DNA of 20,630 nt, taken from Monoraphidium neglectum (taxonomy: Eukaryota; Chlorophyta; Chlorophyceae; Sphaeropleales; Selenastraceae). Shown piece after piece: positions 1-8,356 of this stretch. The DNA is taken from contig NW_014013124.1 of the NCBI RefSeq assembly GCF_000611645.1, positions 1-20,630 of the forward strand, written 5' to 3'. The notes beneath the pieces are model-generated. The model ran no database searches. It was not told where the DNA came from and saw only the letters and a list, made by a program, of their open reading frames with translations. How positions within the stretch are numbered: position 1 is the first letter of the stretch; the number at the start of each line of letters is the position of its first letter. The position numbers were made by a program, and so were the translations under genes.

Positions 1-373
1 AATCAAGCAACTTGTATAAGCAATTAAAGATATATACAACAAGGTGCAGTGGTGTGGTGAACATATCATGCAAGTTTGGTGTCTTATTGAAAAAGGAAGG
101 TAAGCTATGAGATATATATCGTGACCATGCATGATGCCTGCTTTCTTACACAGCATTCGTTTGCGCGCGCGACAATGCATGGGACACTCCACCGGAACCC
201 TGGGGGCAGGCACAATCACTCAGTGCGTATGTTGTTGCCTGTTCGACCCCATTCGCTTGATCATGTGTTGCTCTGTTGACTCGTGAGGCACCCACCATCA
301 AGCCCAGCGGCCTGGCTGCTTTGTGCATAGGCGGTGTGCGACGCTGTCATTTCACTGAACCACTTAATCCATG

Positions 374-417
374 CAGCAAGGGAACGGCGGCTCCCCAGCA
401 AGGGAACGGGGGCTCTC
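374..417. repeat. 22-nt tandem duplication
   Basis: CAGCAAGGGAACGG plus 8 bases occurs twice back to back (374-395 and 396-417), with two mismatches between units. It is a local duplication in non-coding DNA. No function is apparent. Confidence 0.8.
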
Positions 418-886
418 CAAACTGTTTTGGCCTGTTGTACATGCAGCTGCTGTTGCTCTGGTGAATGGGTAGGGGGACACAGCGTGCTGTTGATGCATTC
501 TGCAGTTTTCAACCACCACGCCACCATCCACCCGCCCTCCTTGGCACTTGACAAAGCGTAGTAATGTCATTCGCCCCCCTTTGGACACTGAGCAGGCGGT
601 ACAACATATACGATGCCTGCTCACCTCCAGGATCGCGGAATGCGCTGTGGTGGCAGCAGCGAATGTTGCCCTCATGGCCAGACCTCAGCTGCTGCCAGCC
701 GCCTGTTCCCCCCTTGAATTCAAATGATGAGGCGCAGGACCAACGTCACCACTGCCAGATAATGGTACATGGCGAGGTTGTGCCGGCACTCGCTTCCATG
801 GGCGGGGGTGTGGCCTGGCCGCTTCGGCCCAACTTTCCGCGCCGCTGCTCGTGCTGCCTGCAACCAAAGCAGCGTGAAGCGCCCGT

Positions 887-935
887 GTCATCAGGTGACC
901 AGCAAGTGACAGCCAGTCCTGCGGGTTGCGTCGTA
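887..935 (+). promoter_or_regulatory. Conserved upstream element, copy 1
   Basis: CATCAGGTGACCA lies at 889-901, 188 nt before the chosen ATG. It is followed by a GTGACAGCCAGTCCTGCGGG stretch that is recognisably the same in the other copies. Its core GGTGACC is nearly palindromic. Conservation at similar distances before all five genes suggests a cis-regulatory or core promoter element. Shared descent of the duplicated unit is the alternative explanation. Confidence 0.5.
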
Positions 936-1016
936 TATCCGCAATAACATGGAGTTAACCTCTTTCGCCTATACATATACGCTAATAGCCAACGTATGCG
1001 TCCGCGGCAGTCCGGT

Positions 1017-1030
1017 CTGATCTCGCGATC
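1017..1030 (+). promoter_or_regulatory. Invariant 14-nt motif 60 nt before the ATG, copy 1
   Basis: CTGATCTCGCGATC is present in all five copies (CTGATCTCGCRATC) at 56-60 nt before the start codon, while the surrounding sequence varies. It could be an initiator-type core promoter element or a 5' UTR motif. It reads in a different frame here from the other copies, which argues against it being coding. Confidence 0.45.
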
Positions 1031-1076
1031 AGCGCAAGCACTGCATTTAGACGGCCCGTCTGTGCACAGACGCAGC

Positions 1077-4000
1077 ATGGCATCAAGTGCAGTACCGCCT
1101 GAGGAGGCAGCTGTAACCGTCACCAGCGACGCCGGCGCGGCCTTGCCGTCTGCCTGTGGCGCCCTGCAGCATCCTGTGCAGCATTGCAGCATGCCCAACA
1201 CCTATGAACCCCCAGCAGCGTCCACCTTCGCTCTGGAGGCGCTCCCGCCCGACGTCACGCGCCGCATCCTTGGAGCTCTCGCCTGCCTCGAGCGCCCGGG
1301 CGCGCCGCAGCGGCTGCGCGCACTGCAGCCTGCCACGCTCACGTGCCGCGCATGGCGCGCAGCTGCGCGGCAGCTGGTCTGCCAACTCACATTCAAGGGC
1401 GGCCGAGCGGAAGCCTACAAGGGCCGCGATCTGAGCGCGTTCCCACAGCTGTCACGGCTGGTGTTTGAACGTGAAATTCGCGCCGGAGACGCGGCCCAGC
1501 TGCTGCTGACCCTGCCGGCCCCCCATGATCCAGCTCTGTCCGCAGCAGCCCGCACCGTCAGCGGCGGCGGAAGCGAGGCGCACAACGACAGGACAGACGG
1601 GGCACTCAGCCAGCAGCATCGCGCCAGCGCATCAGGCGGCAGCTGCTGCGGCGGCAGCCGCGGCGGCCTGCGAGACATTTCCGGTGGCGCCTCGCACCGG
1701 ACGGGCTCCGCCCTCCACGTTTGCGGGCTGCCCCTCCCCCTGCCCGCCGCGCTGACCTCACTCACACGCCTGGACGTCAGCCTCTTGGCCCCTCCACCGC
1801 CGGACGACTGCACCTTGGGCCCCGCCCAGTGGCGCGCCCACGCGCCCGGCCGCCGCTTGGCGGCGGCGCTGGACGCGCTGCCGCTCTTGATTCACCTGCG
1901 CGTGCGCGACGCGCCGCCGGCGTGCGCTGAGCTGGCAGAGGCACTGCCGCGCGCGGCGAGGCTGAGGGAGCTGGTGGTGGCGCGCGAGGGGGGATTGATA
2001 AATTACCCAGCCGGTGAGTGCGTCGACAGGGTTTGGGTTTGCAGGGGCCGGGCTTGTGTTGAACGGGGAGACTATTGCACGGGCTGCCGTGAGGGGTGCT
2101 GCTGGGCTGCGGGGTTGTGCACAAGGGGCAGACAGTGCGGGGAACGTTGTGCAGGAGGAGTGGGCAGGGGGCAAGGGCTGACGGAGAGGCGGCATGCAGC
2201 AAGGGTGTCAAGGACGGTTTTTTGGGGCTCATTTCTGACCCTGTGCTTCGCCGCAGCAAAGGGGTTGCTGCGTGTTTTTGGGGGTACCGTGTGGGCTGCA
2301 AAAGGAATTGCCAGATCAGAACTAATTGGGGTTGTGGGTGCACTTTGTGTGAAAGCCAAGTGCGGCGGCGCCACCTCCCCCCATCGCTCATGTATCCGCC
2401 CCTAGCGAGTCATTGCGGCGCCGTCTCACCTGCCGTCTACCCCATCATCCCTCAGGCTGTGCCCCTCCCTGTAGGCTGGCGGCGAGCGACCTCTTTCGGG
2501 CGGGCGCCACGCAGGTGGAAGTCAGGGGGTCGGCTGGTTTCAAAACCCTGGCGTGTGCGCAGGAGGCCCTCAAGGGGAACACCTGCTGAGTCCCGCGAGG
2601 CGATTGCGCGCAGCTCTGCCGGGCGGAGCTCCACAATGCTTGTAAAGACCCTCTCTTCCACCCTTAGCCTGCCCTGTCTGGCCCCTGCCTGTCCATACAT
2701 GCCATCCCTCACCAACCATTCACCTGATCCGCTCCTCACCACACCCGCAGCTCGAGTCCCTCACGGTGCCCGCAGATCTGCCGTCCGTCTTTGCCCGCGT
2801 CACCGCCCTCACCTCCCTCACCTTCGACCGCTCTTGTGGACACTCCGGCGCCCACCCCGCCTGCTGCGAGGGCCTCGGCCGCCTGGCGCGCCTGAGGCGG
2901 CTCGACGCGGGGACCCTCTATTGGCACGTCTACCTGGCCGGCAGAGGCCTGGAGCACTGCTCTCGCCTGACGCAAATCCGACTGGACAACGCCGTCAGCC
3001 GCTTGCAAGACGGCGACGGCGTGCTTGAAATCCTCGAGGGGCTCCGCTCTCTGAGATCCTTGGACGTGTCCGGCTGCCGGTTGCACGCGTCCAAGGTTGC
3101 GACGCTGGCGGCGCTCACGGAGCTCAGCGTGTCCGTCGCGCCGGCCGCGGCTGACGGGGACGCGTGGCGGCTGCCCGGCAGCTTCTCTCAGCTGTCCATT
3201 CTCGTCAGGCTCAGCCTTGACCTCTTTTTAGGCGCCAGCAGTGGCGCCGACTCTGACCCGTCCGTCGCCACCACGGGCATCTCGGTGCTGTCGTCGCTGC
3301 CGGCGCTGCGTGAATTGTCCATCGACTGGACGCCCGGCGACCGCCGCGCCGTCCCGATGCGCGAGCTGAACCTCATTACGCAGATCACGGCGCTGTCGCT
3401 GACCTCGGACGCATACGGGGAGGACCTGGCGGTGGCCGAAGCACTGCCGACTACGCTGGCGGGGCTGAGGAGCCTGAATGTGCAGGTTTGCGGCGCGAGG
3501 CTCGTCGCCTCCCCCAGGGACAGCGGTGGCAGCAGTGCGGGCGCGTCACTGGCGTCGCTCACGCGCCTTGAGGCGCGCGTTGGCTCGGGCGCCTGCGAGC
3601 TGTTGTCCCCGCGGCTGCTGCCCTCAAGCCTCCGCGCCTTGTCGCTGCGCGCCGACGACCCCGACGACGAGGCCGCGGCCGCGGCGCTGCTGGCCGCGCC
3701 CGCGCCGCCAGCGCCGGCGCTGCGGCGGCTGGAGAGCCTCGAGCTTCGCATGCTGCTGCGCGCCGCCGCGTGGCGCGTGCCCGCCTGGCTGCCCGCGCTG
3801 GCGGGTACATTGGAGTCTGTCCGACTCCCCGGCATCATCGGGCAGCTGGAGGAGATGAGATCTCGCGTCCAAGGCGATATCGCGGCACTGGATGATCTCG
3901 CGAAGATGGGGGTGCGTGAGATCAAGGTGGAGTTTGCCGTCAAGGACGCCCTCGAGGCAGCAGCCGGCCGGCCAAGGACCAGGAGCTCGTGGGTGCTGCT

Positions 4001-4133
4001 GCCGCCGCCGCCGCGACCGAGGGCAGAGCTTCTGGCTGCGAGCGACAAGGGCGCCGCGGCGGTCGGCGCGGCGGCGCGCGCGTTCCTGCGAGACTGGGAG
4101 CACCTGTTGGTGCTTGTTGAGTCGCGCCAATGA
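1077..4133 (+). CDS. F-box-like/LRR protein, copy 1 (intact, three exons)
   Basis: The exons are 1077-2013, 2456-2514 and 2751-4133, giving 792 residues. The start ATG has A at -3 and G at +4. The frame upstream of it differs from the other copies, so that part is probably 5' UTR. Residues about 52-100 are F-box-like: LPPDVTRRILGAL, then CRAWRAAARQL after an extended Pro/Gly/Arg loop. Residues 155-212 form a Ser/Gly/Ala-rich linker. LRRs begin near 218 (LTSLTRLDVSLL) and continue in exon 3 from residue 333 (LESLTV, VTALTSLTF, LRSLRSLDVSGC) to about 700. REIKVEF lies near 721, a Pro run near 750, and the AFLRDWEHLL tail closes the protein. Donors are G|GTGAGT and CAG|GTGGAA; acceptors are CTCAG and CGCAG. 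By family analogy it is an SCF ubiquitin-ligase receptor (F-box to Skp1, LRRs to a target); substrate and location are unknown. Introns are 442 and 236 nt and hold nothing else recognised. Confidence 0.78.
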
Positions 4134-4201
4134 CTGCAGGGAGGTTTCCTGAACTTGGGCAAGGTTGTTGGATATTTATATCGTTTGTATTGTGTGCAGA
4201 G

Positions 4202-4206
4202 TGTAA
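4202..4206 (+). terminator. Polyadenylation signal TGTAA, copy 1
   Basis: TGTAA lies 69 nt after the TGA stop. It is the characteristic green algal polyadenylation signal. It aligns with TGTAA after copies 2, 3 and 4. The shorter distance here fits a roughly 50-nt deletion in the 3' UTR relative to those copies. Confidence 0.65.
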
Positions 4207-4550
4207 ATTGTGTTCCTGCATTACGTGGGATTGAAACAACAGCTCTGATGTGGAAAAAACTTGGCGTGCTGACGCTTCTATTATTATGGCATGTCTTTGC
4301 ACTGTGCAGACTCTGACTAGAAGTGAGGGAGAGACAGTGAGCTGGGCTGGTGAGCTGAGATAGTTGACGTTTATCGATGGCACATCCTCTCTGGTGCATC
4401 GTTTGAACATGTCACATCCATCCTGGCGCAACCTGTGCGCGTGCGGCAAAATCTGGGACAGCATGATGGACTTGGAACCCCGCGGGTAGCCATGATGGAG
4501 AGGGCATGAAACCCTTACTTTCCGACCAACCTCAAGTGTGTGTTGCCCAC

Positions 4551-4806
4551 CCGAGCACTGTGTAGGCAGTGGTATGTATGCCATGCCCGGCCACCTGCAG
4601 AGCTTTGAGACCTGCAATGATGGCAGCAGCGGAGCTTGCACACGTGGCTGACCCCCTGACGGCGGTTGTCGCCTCTTCTCCCTGGGATGCCAGCAATCTG
4701 AGGAGGACAGGCAGCTGTCGTCGGCACTGCCGGATGGTCGGCTGAGAGGAACGTGTAAGCAATCGCTGCCCTTGGTGCGGGCGCGGCACCTCCGCATCGG
4801 CCCTAC
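4551..4806. repeat. Conserved spacer block (unit 1)
   Basis: About 250 bp shared with 9241-9540, 13394-13669 and 17216-17409. Recognisable pieces are GGCCACCTGCAG, GCAGCGGAGCTTGC, CACGTGGCTGACC, GAGGAGGACAGGCAGCTGTC and CCGGATGGTCGGCTGAG. It lies upstream of the proximal promoter elements of each following gene. No reading frame is convincingly conserved. Confidence 0.7.
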
Positions 4807-4845
4807 CTTCATTACCGCTGCCTGCAACCAACGCAGCCAGCCGGT

Positions 4846-4900
4846 GTCATCAGACCTGTGTCCTGAGACACCTGTGACCAGCACCTGATTGGCAGTCGCA
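4846..4900 (+). promoter_or_regulatory. Upstream element of copy 2, interrupted by 20 bp
   Basis: The element CATCAG/GTGACCA seen before the other genes is split here. CATCAG is at 4848-4853 and GTGACCA at 4874-4880, with 20 extra bases (4854-4873) between them. The inserted bases are partly self-complementary (GTGTC with GACAC). The gene that follows is the most damaged copy. Confidence 0.5.
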
Positions 4901-5001
4901 TCAGCGCCTTGTCCCGCAACATGAAACATGCTCTTCTTTGAACGTCTACATATAAACTTTATTGACGAACGCTTATGATAATTTGTCTTGGGGAGTCCCG
5001 G

Positions 5002-5015
5002 CTGATCTCGCAATC
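5002..5015 (+). promoter_or_regulatory. Invariant 14-nt motif 56 nt before the ATG, copy 2
   Basis: CTGATCTCGCAATC is the copy 2 instance of the motif found at near-constant spacing before all five start codons. Confidence 0.45.
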
Positions 5016-5057
5016 AAGGCATCGCAATTAAACGGCACGTGGTTGCACCAAAACAGC

Positions 5058-8000
5058 ATGGATTCATCTGCTATACAGCTATACGAGGCGACAGCTATCG
5101 CCAGCGACGCCGACGTGGCTGTGCCGTCTCCATGCGGCGCCCTGCAGCAACGCAGCGCGCCCAAAGCCATCAACGCCCCAGCAACCACCGCCTTTACCCT
5201 GGAGGCGCTCCCGCGCGACGTGGCGCTGCAAATCCTTGGAACCCTCGCCTGCCTCATGCGCCCGGGCGCGCCGCTGCGCCTTCGCGCGCTGCAGCCTGCC
5301 GCGCTCACCTGCCGCGCATGGCGCGCAGCTGCACGGCAGCTGGTCCGCCAACTCACATTCAAGGGCAGCCCTGAGGGGGTCTGGAAGGGCCGCAGTCTCA
5401 GCGTATTTCCCCAGCTGTCGCGGCTGGTGTTTGAAATATGCATCCGAGACGAAGACGCGGCGCAGCTGCTGCTCACCCTGCCGGCCCCTGACGATCGGGC
5501 TGTTTCCGCAGCAGCCAGCGCCGTCAGCGGCAGCAGCAGTGAGGCGCAGTACGACAGGACAGACGGGGCACTCAGCCAGAAGCAGCTCGCCAGCGCATCA
5601 GGCGGCAGCTGCCGCGGCGGCAGCCGCGGCGGCCTGCGAGACATTTCCGGGGGCGCCTCGCACCGGACGGGCTCCGCCCTCCACGTTTGCGGGCTGCCCC
5701 TCCCCCTTCCCGTCGCGCTGACGTCACTCACACGCCTGGACGTCAGCCTCCTGGGACCTCGACCGCCGGATGACTGCGCCGCGGGCCCCCCTCAGCGGCG
5801 CGCCGGCGCTTGGCGGCGGTGCTGGACGCGCTGCCCCTGTTGGTGCAGCTGCGCGCGCGCGACGCGCCGCCGGCGTGCGCTGAGCTGGCAGAGGCGCTGC
5901 CGCGCGCGGCGAGGCTGAGGGAGCTGGTCGTGGGATGCAAGGAGGCAGTGAATCAAATCAAAGTCGGTGAGGGCTCTGCCAGGTTCCCGGATTGCAGGGT
6001 GCGGGCTTGTAGGAATTCATGAGGTTGTTGAGGGGCGACAGTGAGGGGCGCTGAGGCCTTGCATCGGCACGTGCCAGGGGCAGAGAGGGCGGGCAGCGGG
6101 AGGAGGGGGCAGGCGGAGGGGGCAGATGCGGAGGCGGCATGCAGCAAGGGGCCAAGGATCGGATTTTTTGGTGCGTTTCTGACGTCGTGCTTCTTCCCAG
6201 CAGAGGGGCCGGGTTGCTACGTGTTCGGGGGCGACAACTGCCGTGCGGGCTGCAAAGGAATGGCAGATCAACCCAAATTGCGGGTTTCGGCTGCGATTTG
6301 TATCTAAAGCCACGGGCTCCCCCCTCCCACTCATCAGCCTCGCCCCTGGCGGGCTGTTGCGGCAGCCCCCCACCTGCCGCCTGCTGCCCCCTCGCCCTCA
6401 GTTTGCAACCCTCCTTGCGTGGCGGCGAGCGACCTTTTTTGGGCGGGCGCCACGCAGGTGGAGGTCAGGTGTTGGCTAACCCCAAACCCTGGCGCGTGCA
6501 CAGGGGGCCCTCGTTGTTCAAGGAGAACACCTGCTAAACGTCCGAGGCGATGGCGCGCAGCTGTGCAGACGGAACGTCTACATTAATTGTGACGGACTTT
6601 TTTCAAACGCTTAGCCTGCCCTGCCCTACCCCTGGCTGTCCGTGGATCGTGCCTGCCATCCCTCACCAACAATTCCCCTGACCCCGTGCCTACCAAACCC
6701 GCAGCTCGAGTCCCTCACGGTGCCTGTTCATCTGCCGTCCGTCTTTGAGCGCGTCACCGCCCTCACCTTCCTCACCTTCACCGGCAAGCACCCCAAAGAT
6801 GACCCCGCCTGCTGCGCGGGCCTTGGCCGCCTGGCGCGCCTCAGGCGCCTCGACGCGCGGCCCCTGCAGTGGCGGTCCCACTCGGCGGGCGGCGGCCTGG
6901 AGCTGTGCTCTGCTTGGGCGCTGCTGCGGCTGTGATATGCCGCCGCCGGCGTGCTGGAGGTTCTCGAGGGGCCGCACCGCCGGGAATCCTTCGACAGCTT
7001 CGGCAGCCGCTTGGACGCGTCCGAGGTTCCGCAGGGTGTGCTGCCAGAGCTCACAGAGCTGAGCGTGTCCCTCCCGCCGGCCGTGGCCGCAGGGACGTTT
7101 GGCGGCTGCCGGGCAGCTTGTCGCAGCTGTCTTCGCTCGCGAGGCTCACCATCAGCCTCTTCAACTTGCGCCCCAGCACCGGCGCCAACGCTGTCCCCAA
7201 CGCGGACCTGTCAGCACTATCGTCGCTGCAAGCGCTGCGCGACCTGTGGATCTACTCAGCAGTCGCAATGCCGCACACTCTGGCGATGCGCGAGCTGAAC
7301 CTCCTGACCCAGATCACATCGCTGTCGCTAACCTCGGACGCCTACGGGAAGGACCTCACAGTGGCCGAAGCGCTGCCCACGCGCTGGCCGGGCTGAGGAG
7401 CCTGAGTGTGGAGATTCGCGGCGCGAGGCTCGTCGCCTCCCCCTCGGGCGGCGGCGACGGCCCGTTGGGACCAGGAGACGCCCCGCGCGGCAGCGCGGGG
7501 CTTGCGACCGCGCAGGCGGACGCGGCCGCGTCGCTGGCGTCGCTCACGCGCCTGGAGGGTCACGTCAAGTCGGGCGCCTGCGAGCTGCTGTCCCCGCGGC
7601 TGCTGCCCTCAAGCCTCCGCTGCCTGTCACTGCACACGGACAACTGCAACGACCAGGCCGCCGCCGCGGCGCTGCTGGCCGCACCCGCGCCGCCGGCCCC
7701 GGCGCTTTGCCGGCTGGAGCGCCTCGAGCTGCGTGTGCCGATGCGCGCTGCTGCGTGGCGCGTGCCCGCGTGGCTGCCCGCGCTGGCGGGAACTTTGGAG
7801 TCTGTGCGGNCTGCCCGGCATCGATCAACGGGCAGCTGGAGGAGAGGATGTCTCGTGTCCAAGGCGAGATCGCGGCGCTGGATGGTCTGGCGTCGCGCAC
7901 CCCCATCCTCGCCAGACCATCCAGCGCCGCGATCTCGCCTTGGACACGACATGTCCTCTCCTCCANGCTGCCCGTTGATGCCGGGCAGAGTGCGCGAGAT

Positions 8001-8232
8001 CAAGGTTGAATCTGCCGTCAAAGATGCACTCGAGGCGGCAGCCGGGCAGCCCCGGCCCGGGAGCCCCTGGGTGCCGCCGCCGCCGCAGCAGCAGCAACTG
8101 CAAGCAGCGCCGCTCCCTAGCGCCGAGGAAGCCGCGGCCGGCGAGGGCGCGGCAGCCGTTGGCGCGGCGGCGCGCGTGTCTCTGCGAGACTGGGGTCACC
8201 TGTTGGTGCTTGTTGAGTCGCAGCAGCAGTGA
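5058..8232 (+). pseudogene. F-box-like/LRR pseudogene, copy 2
   Basis: The exons align to 5058-5966, 6402-6457 and 6705-8232. Splice signals survive: G|GTGAGG donor, CTCAG acceptor, CAG|GTGGAG donor, CGCAG acceptor before CTCGAG. The N-terminus and F-box (LPRDVALQILGTL, CRAWRAAARQLV, residues about 48-96) are intact. A 13-nt deletion near 5800 then shifts the frame relative to copy 1. In exon 3 there is an in-frame TGA at 6933-6935, a 1-nt deletion near 7092 and another near 7380 (ACGCGCTGG where copies 4 and 5 have ACCGCGCTGG). At 7811-7988 a foldback inverted duplication replaces the normal sequence, beside N at 7810 and 7966. The last stretch (REIKVESAVKDALEAAAG to RDWGHLLVLVE) is again in one frame and ends at the expected TGA. 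With this many lesions it is very probably non-functional, although some could be assembly errors. Introns are 435 and 247 nt. Confidence 0.75.
7811..7988. repeat. Foldback inverted repeat inside copy 2
   Basis: The left arm 7811-7892 is the reverse complement of the right arm 7910-7988. The inner 40 bases (7853-7892 against 7910-7949) match perfectly. The outer part differs by a 4-nt gap, a 1-nt gap at the N and a few substitutions. The 17-nt spacer 7893-7909 is itself the reverse complement of the gene sequence that should follow the left arm (AGGATGGGGGTGCGCGA). N bases sit at 7810 and 7966. It is either a real inverted duplication or an assembly misjoin. Confidence 0.85.
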
Positions 8233-8351
8233 CCGCGGAGTTTGATCGTCTGGGTGCATGCAGAGCGTTGTCTTTACAAATCCCTGACATCAAGGCAAGG
8301 GTTGTTGGATGTGGAGTGGTAGAGCACTGAAGTTGGTTTGTTGTGCATGAG

Positions 8352-8356
8352 TGTAA
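8352..8356 (+). terminator. Polyadenylation signal TGTAA, copy 2
   Basis: TGTAA lies 120 nt after the terminal TGA, in the same position as in copies 3 and 4. It remains although the gene itself is broken. Confidence 0.6.

Larger units (their letters stand above)
1..1076. other. Upstream intergenic region of copy 1
   Basis: I see no supportable gene here. The first 130 bases or so are AT-rich and unlike the rest of the window. Bases 290-345 (CACCATCAAGCCCA and the following GCTGCT) and about 440-480 (CAGCTGCTGTTGC) resemble 9046-9100 and 9180-9215, so part of this spacer is shared with the spacer before copy 3. The last 190 bases hold the promoter-side elements listed separately. The larger conserved block seen in the other four spacers was not recognised here. 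Short open frames on both strands have no conserved counterpart before the other genes and are treated as chance. Confidence 0.6.
4134..5057. other. Spacer between copies 1 and 2
   Basis: This holds the copy 1 polyadenylation signal, several blocks repeated in other spacers, and the copy 2 promoter-side elements. A block around 4295-4330 (CACTGTGCAGACTCTGACT) recurs near 8447, 13087 and 17178. A block at about 4370-4500 (CTGGGACAGCATGATGGACT) recurs near 8665 and 13290. TATAAA occurs at 4951-4956, about 100 nt before the ATG, but is not shared by the other copies. A long reverse-strand open frame crosses this region and is judged a GC-rich shadow. Confidence 0.6.

Noticed and set aside
237..262. 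GTTCGACCC resembling a tRNA B box
   Set aside because: The flanks cannot form a T-arm stem and no A box or cloverleaf could be built upstream.
564..947. Forward 127-codon open frame before copy 1
   Set aside because: It ends in the conserved promoter-side element, has no domain features, and has no counterpart before the other copies.
996..1076. Longer N-terminus for copy 1 (ATG at 996) and the equivalent upstream starts in the other copies
   Set aside because: The upstream reading frame is not the same between copies although the nucleotide motif is conserved, whereas the frame is constant after the CAGCATGG start. It is therefore treated as 5' UTR.
2014..2405. Exon 1 reading on into intron 1 of copy 1 as a 469-codon single-exon gene
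   Set aside because: Similarity between copies at protein level stops at the GGTGAG donor, and the open stretch beyond it is absent in the others.
4297..4320. Repeated spacer pieces as a CRISPR-like array
   Set aside because: Repeats are about 4 kb apart, imperfect, and belong to duplicated gene units. There is no repeat-spacer periodicity.
3188..4399. Reverse-strand open frame of about 400 codons over copy 1 exon 3
   Set aside because: It is antisense to a conserved coding exon in GC-rich DNA, is rich in Ser/Arg/Ala, and is not preserved as a similar antisense frame in the other copies.
4951..4956. TATAAA as a TATA box of copy 2
   Set aside because: It is not present at the homologous position of the other four genes, and the transcription start is unknown. 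It is noted only inside the spacer entry.
3940..5013. Reverse-strand open frame of about 350 codons across the spacer between copies 1 and 2
   Set aside because: It crosses both an exon 3 and non-coding spacer, has no recognisable domain, and the homologous spacers do not keep the frame.
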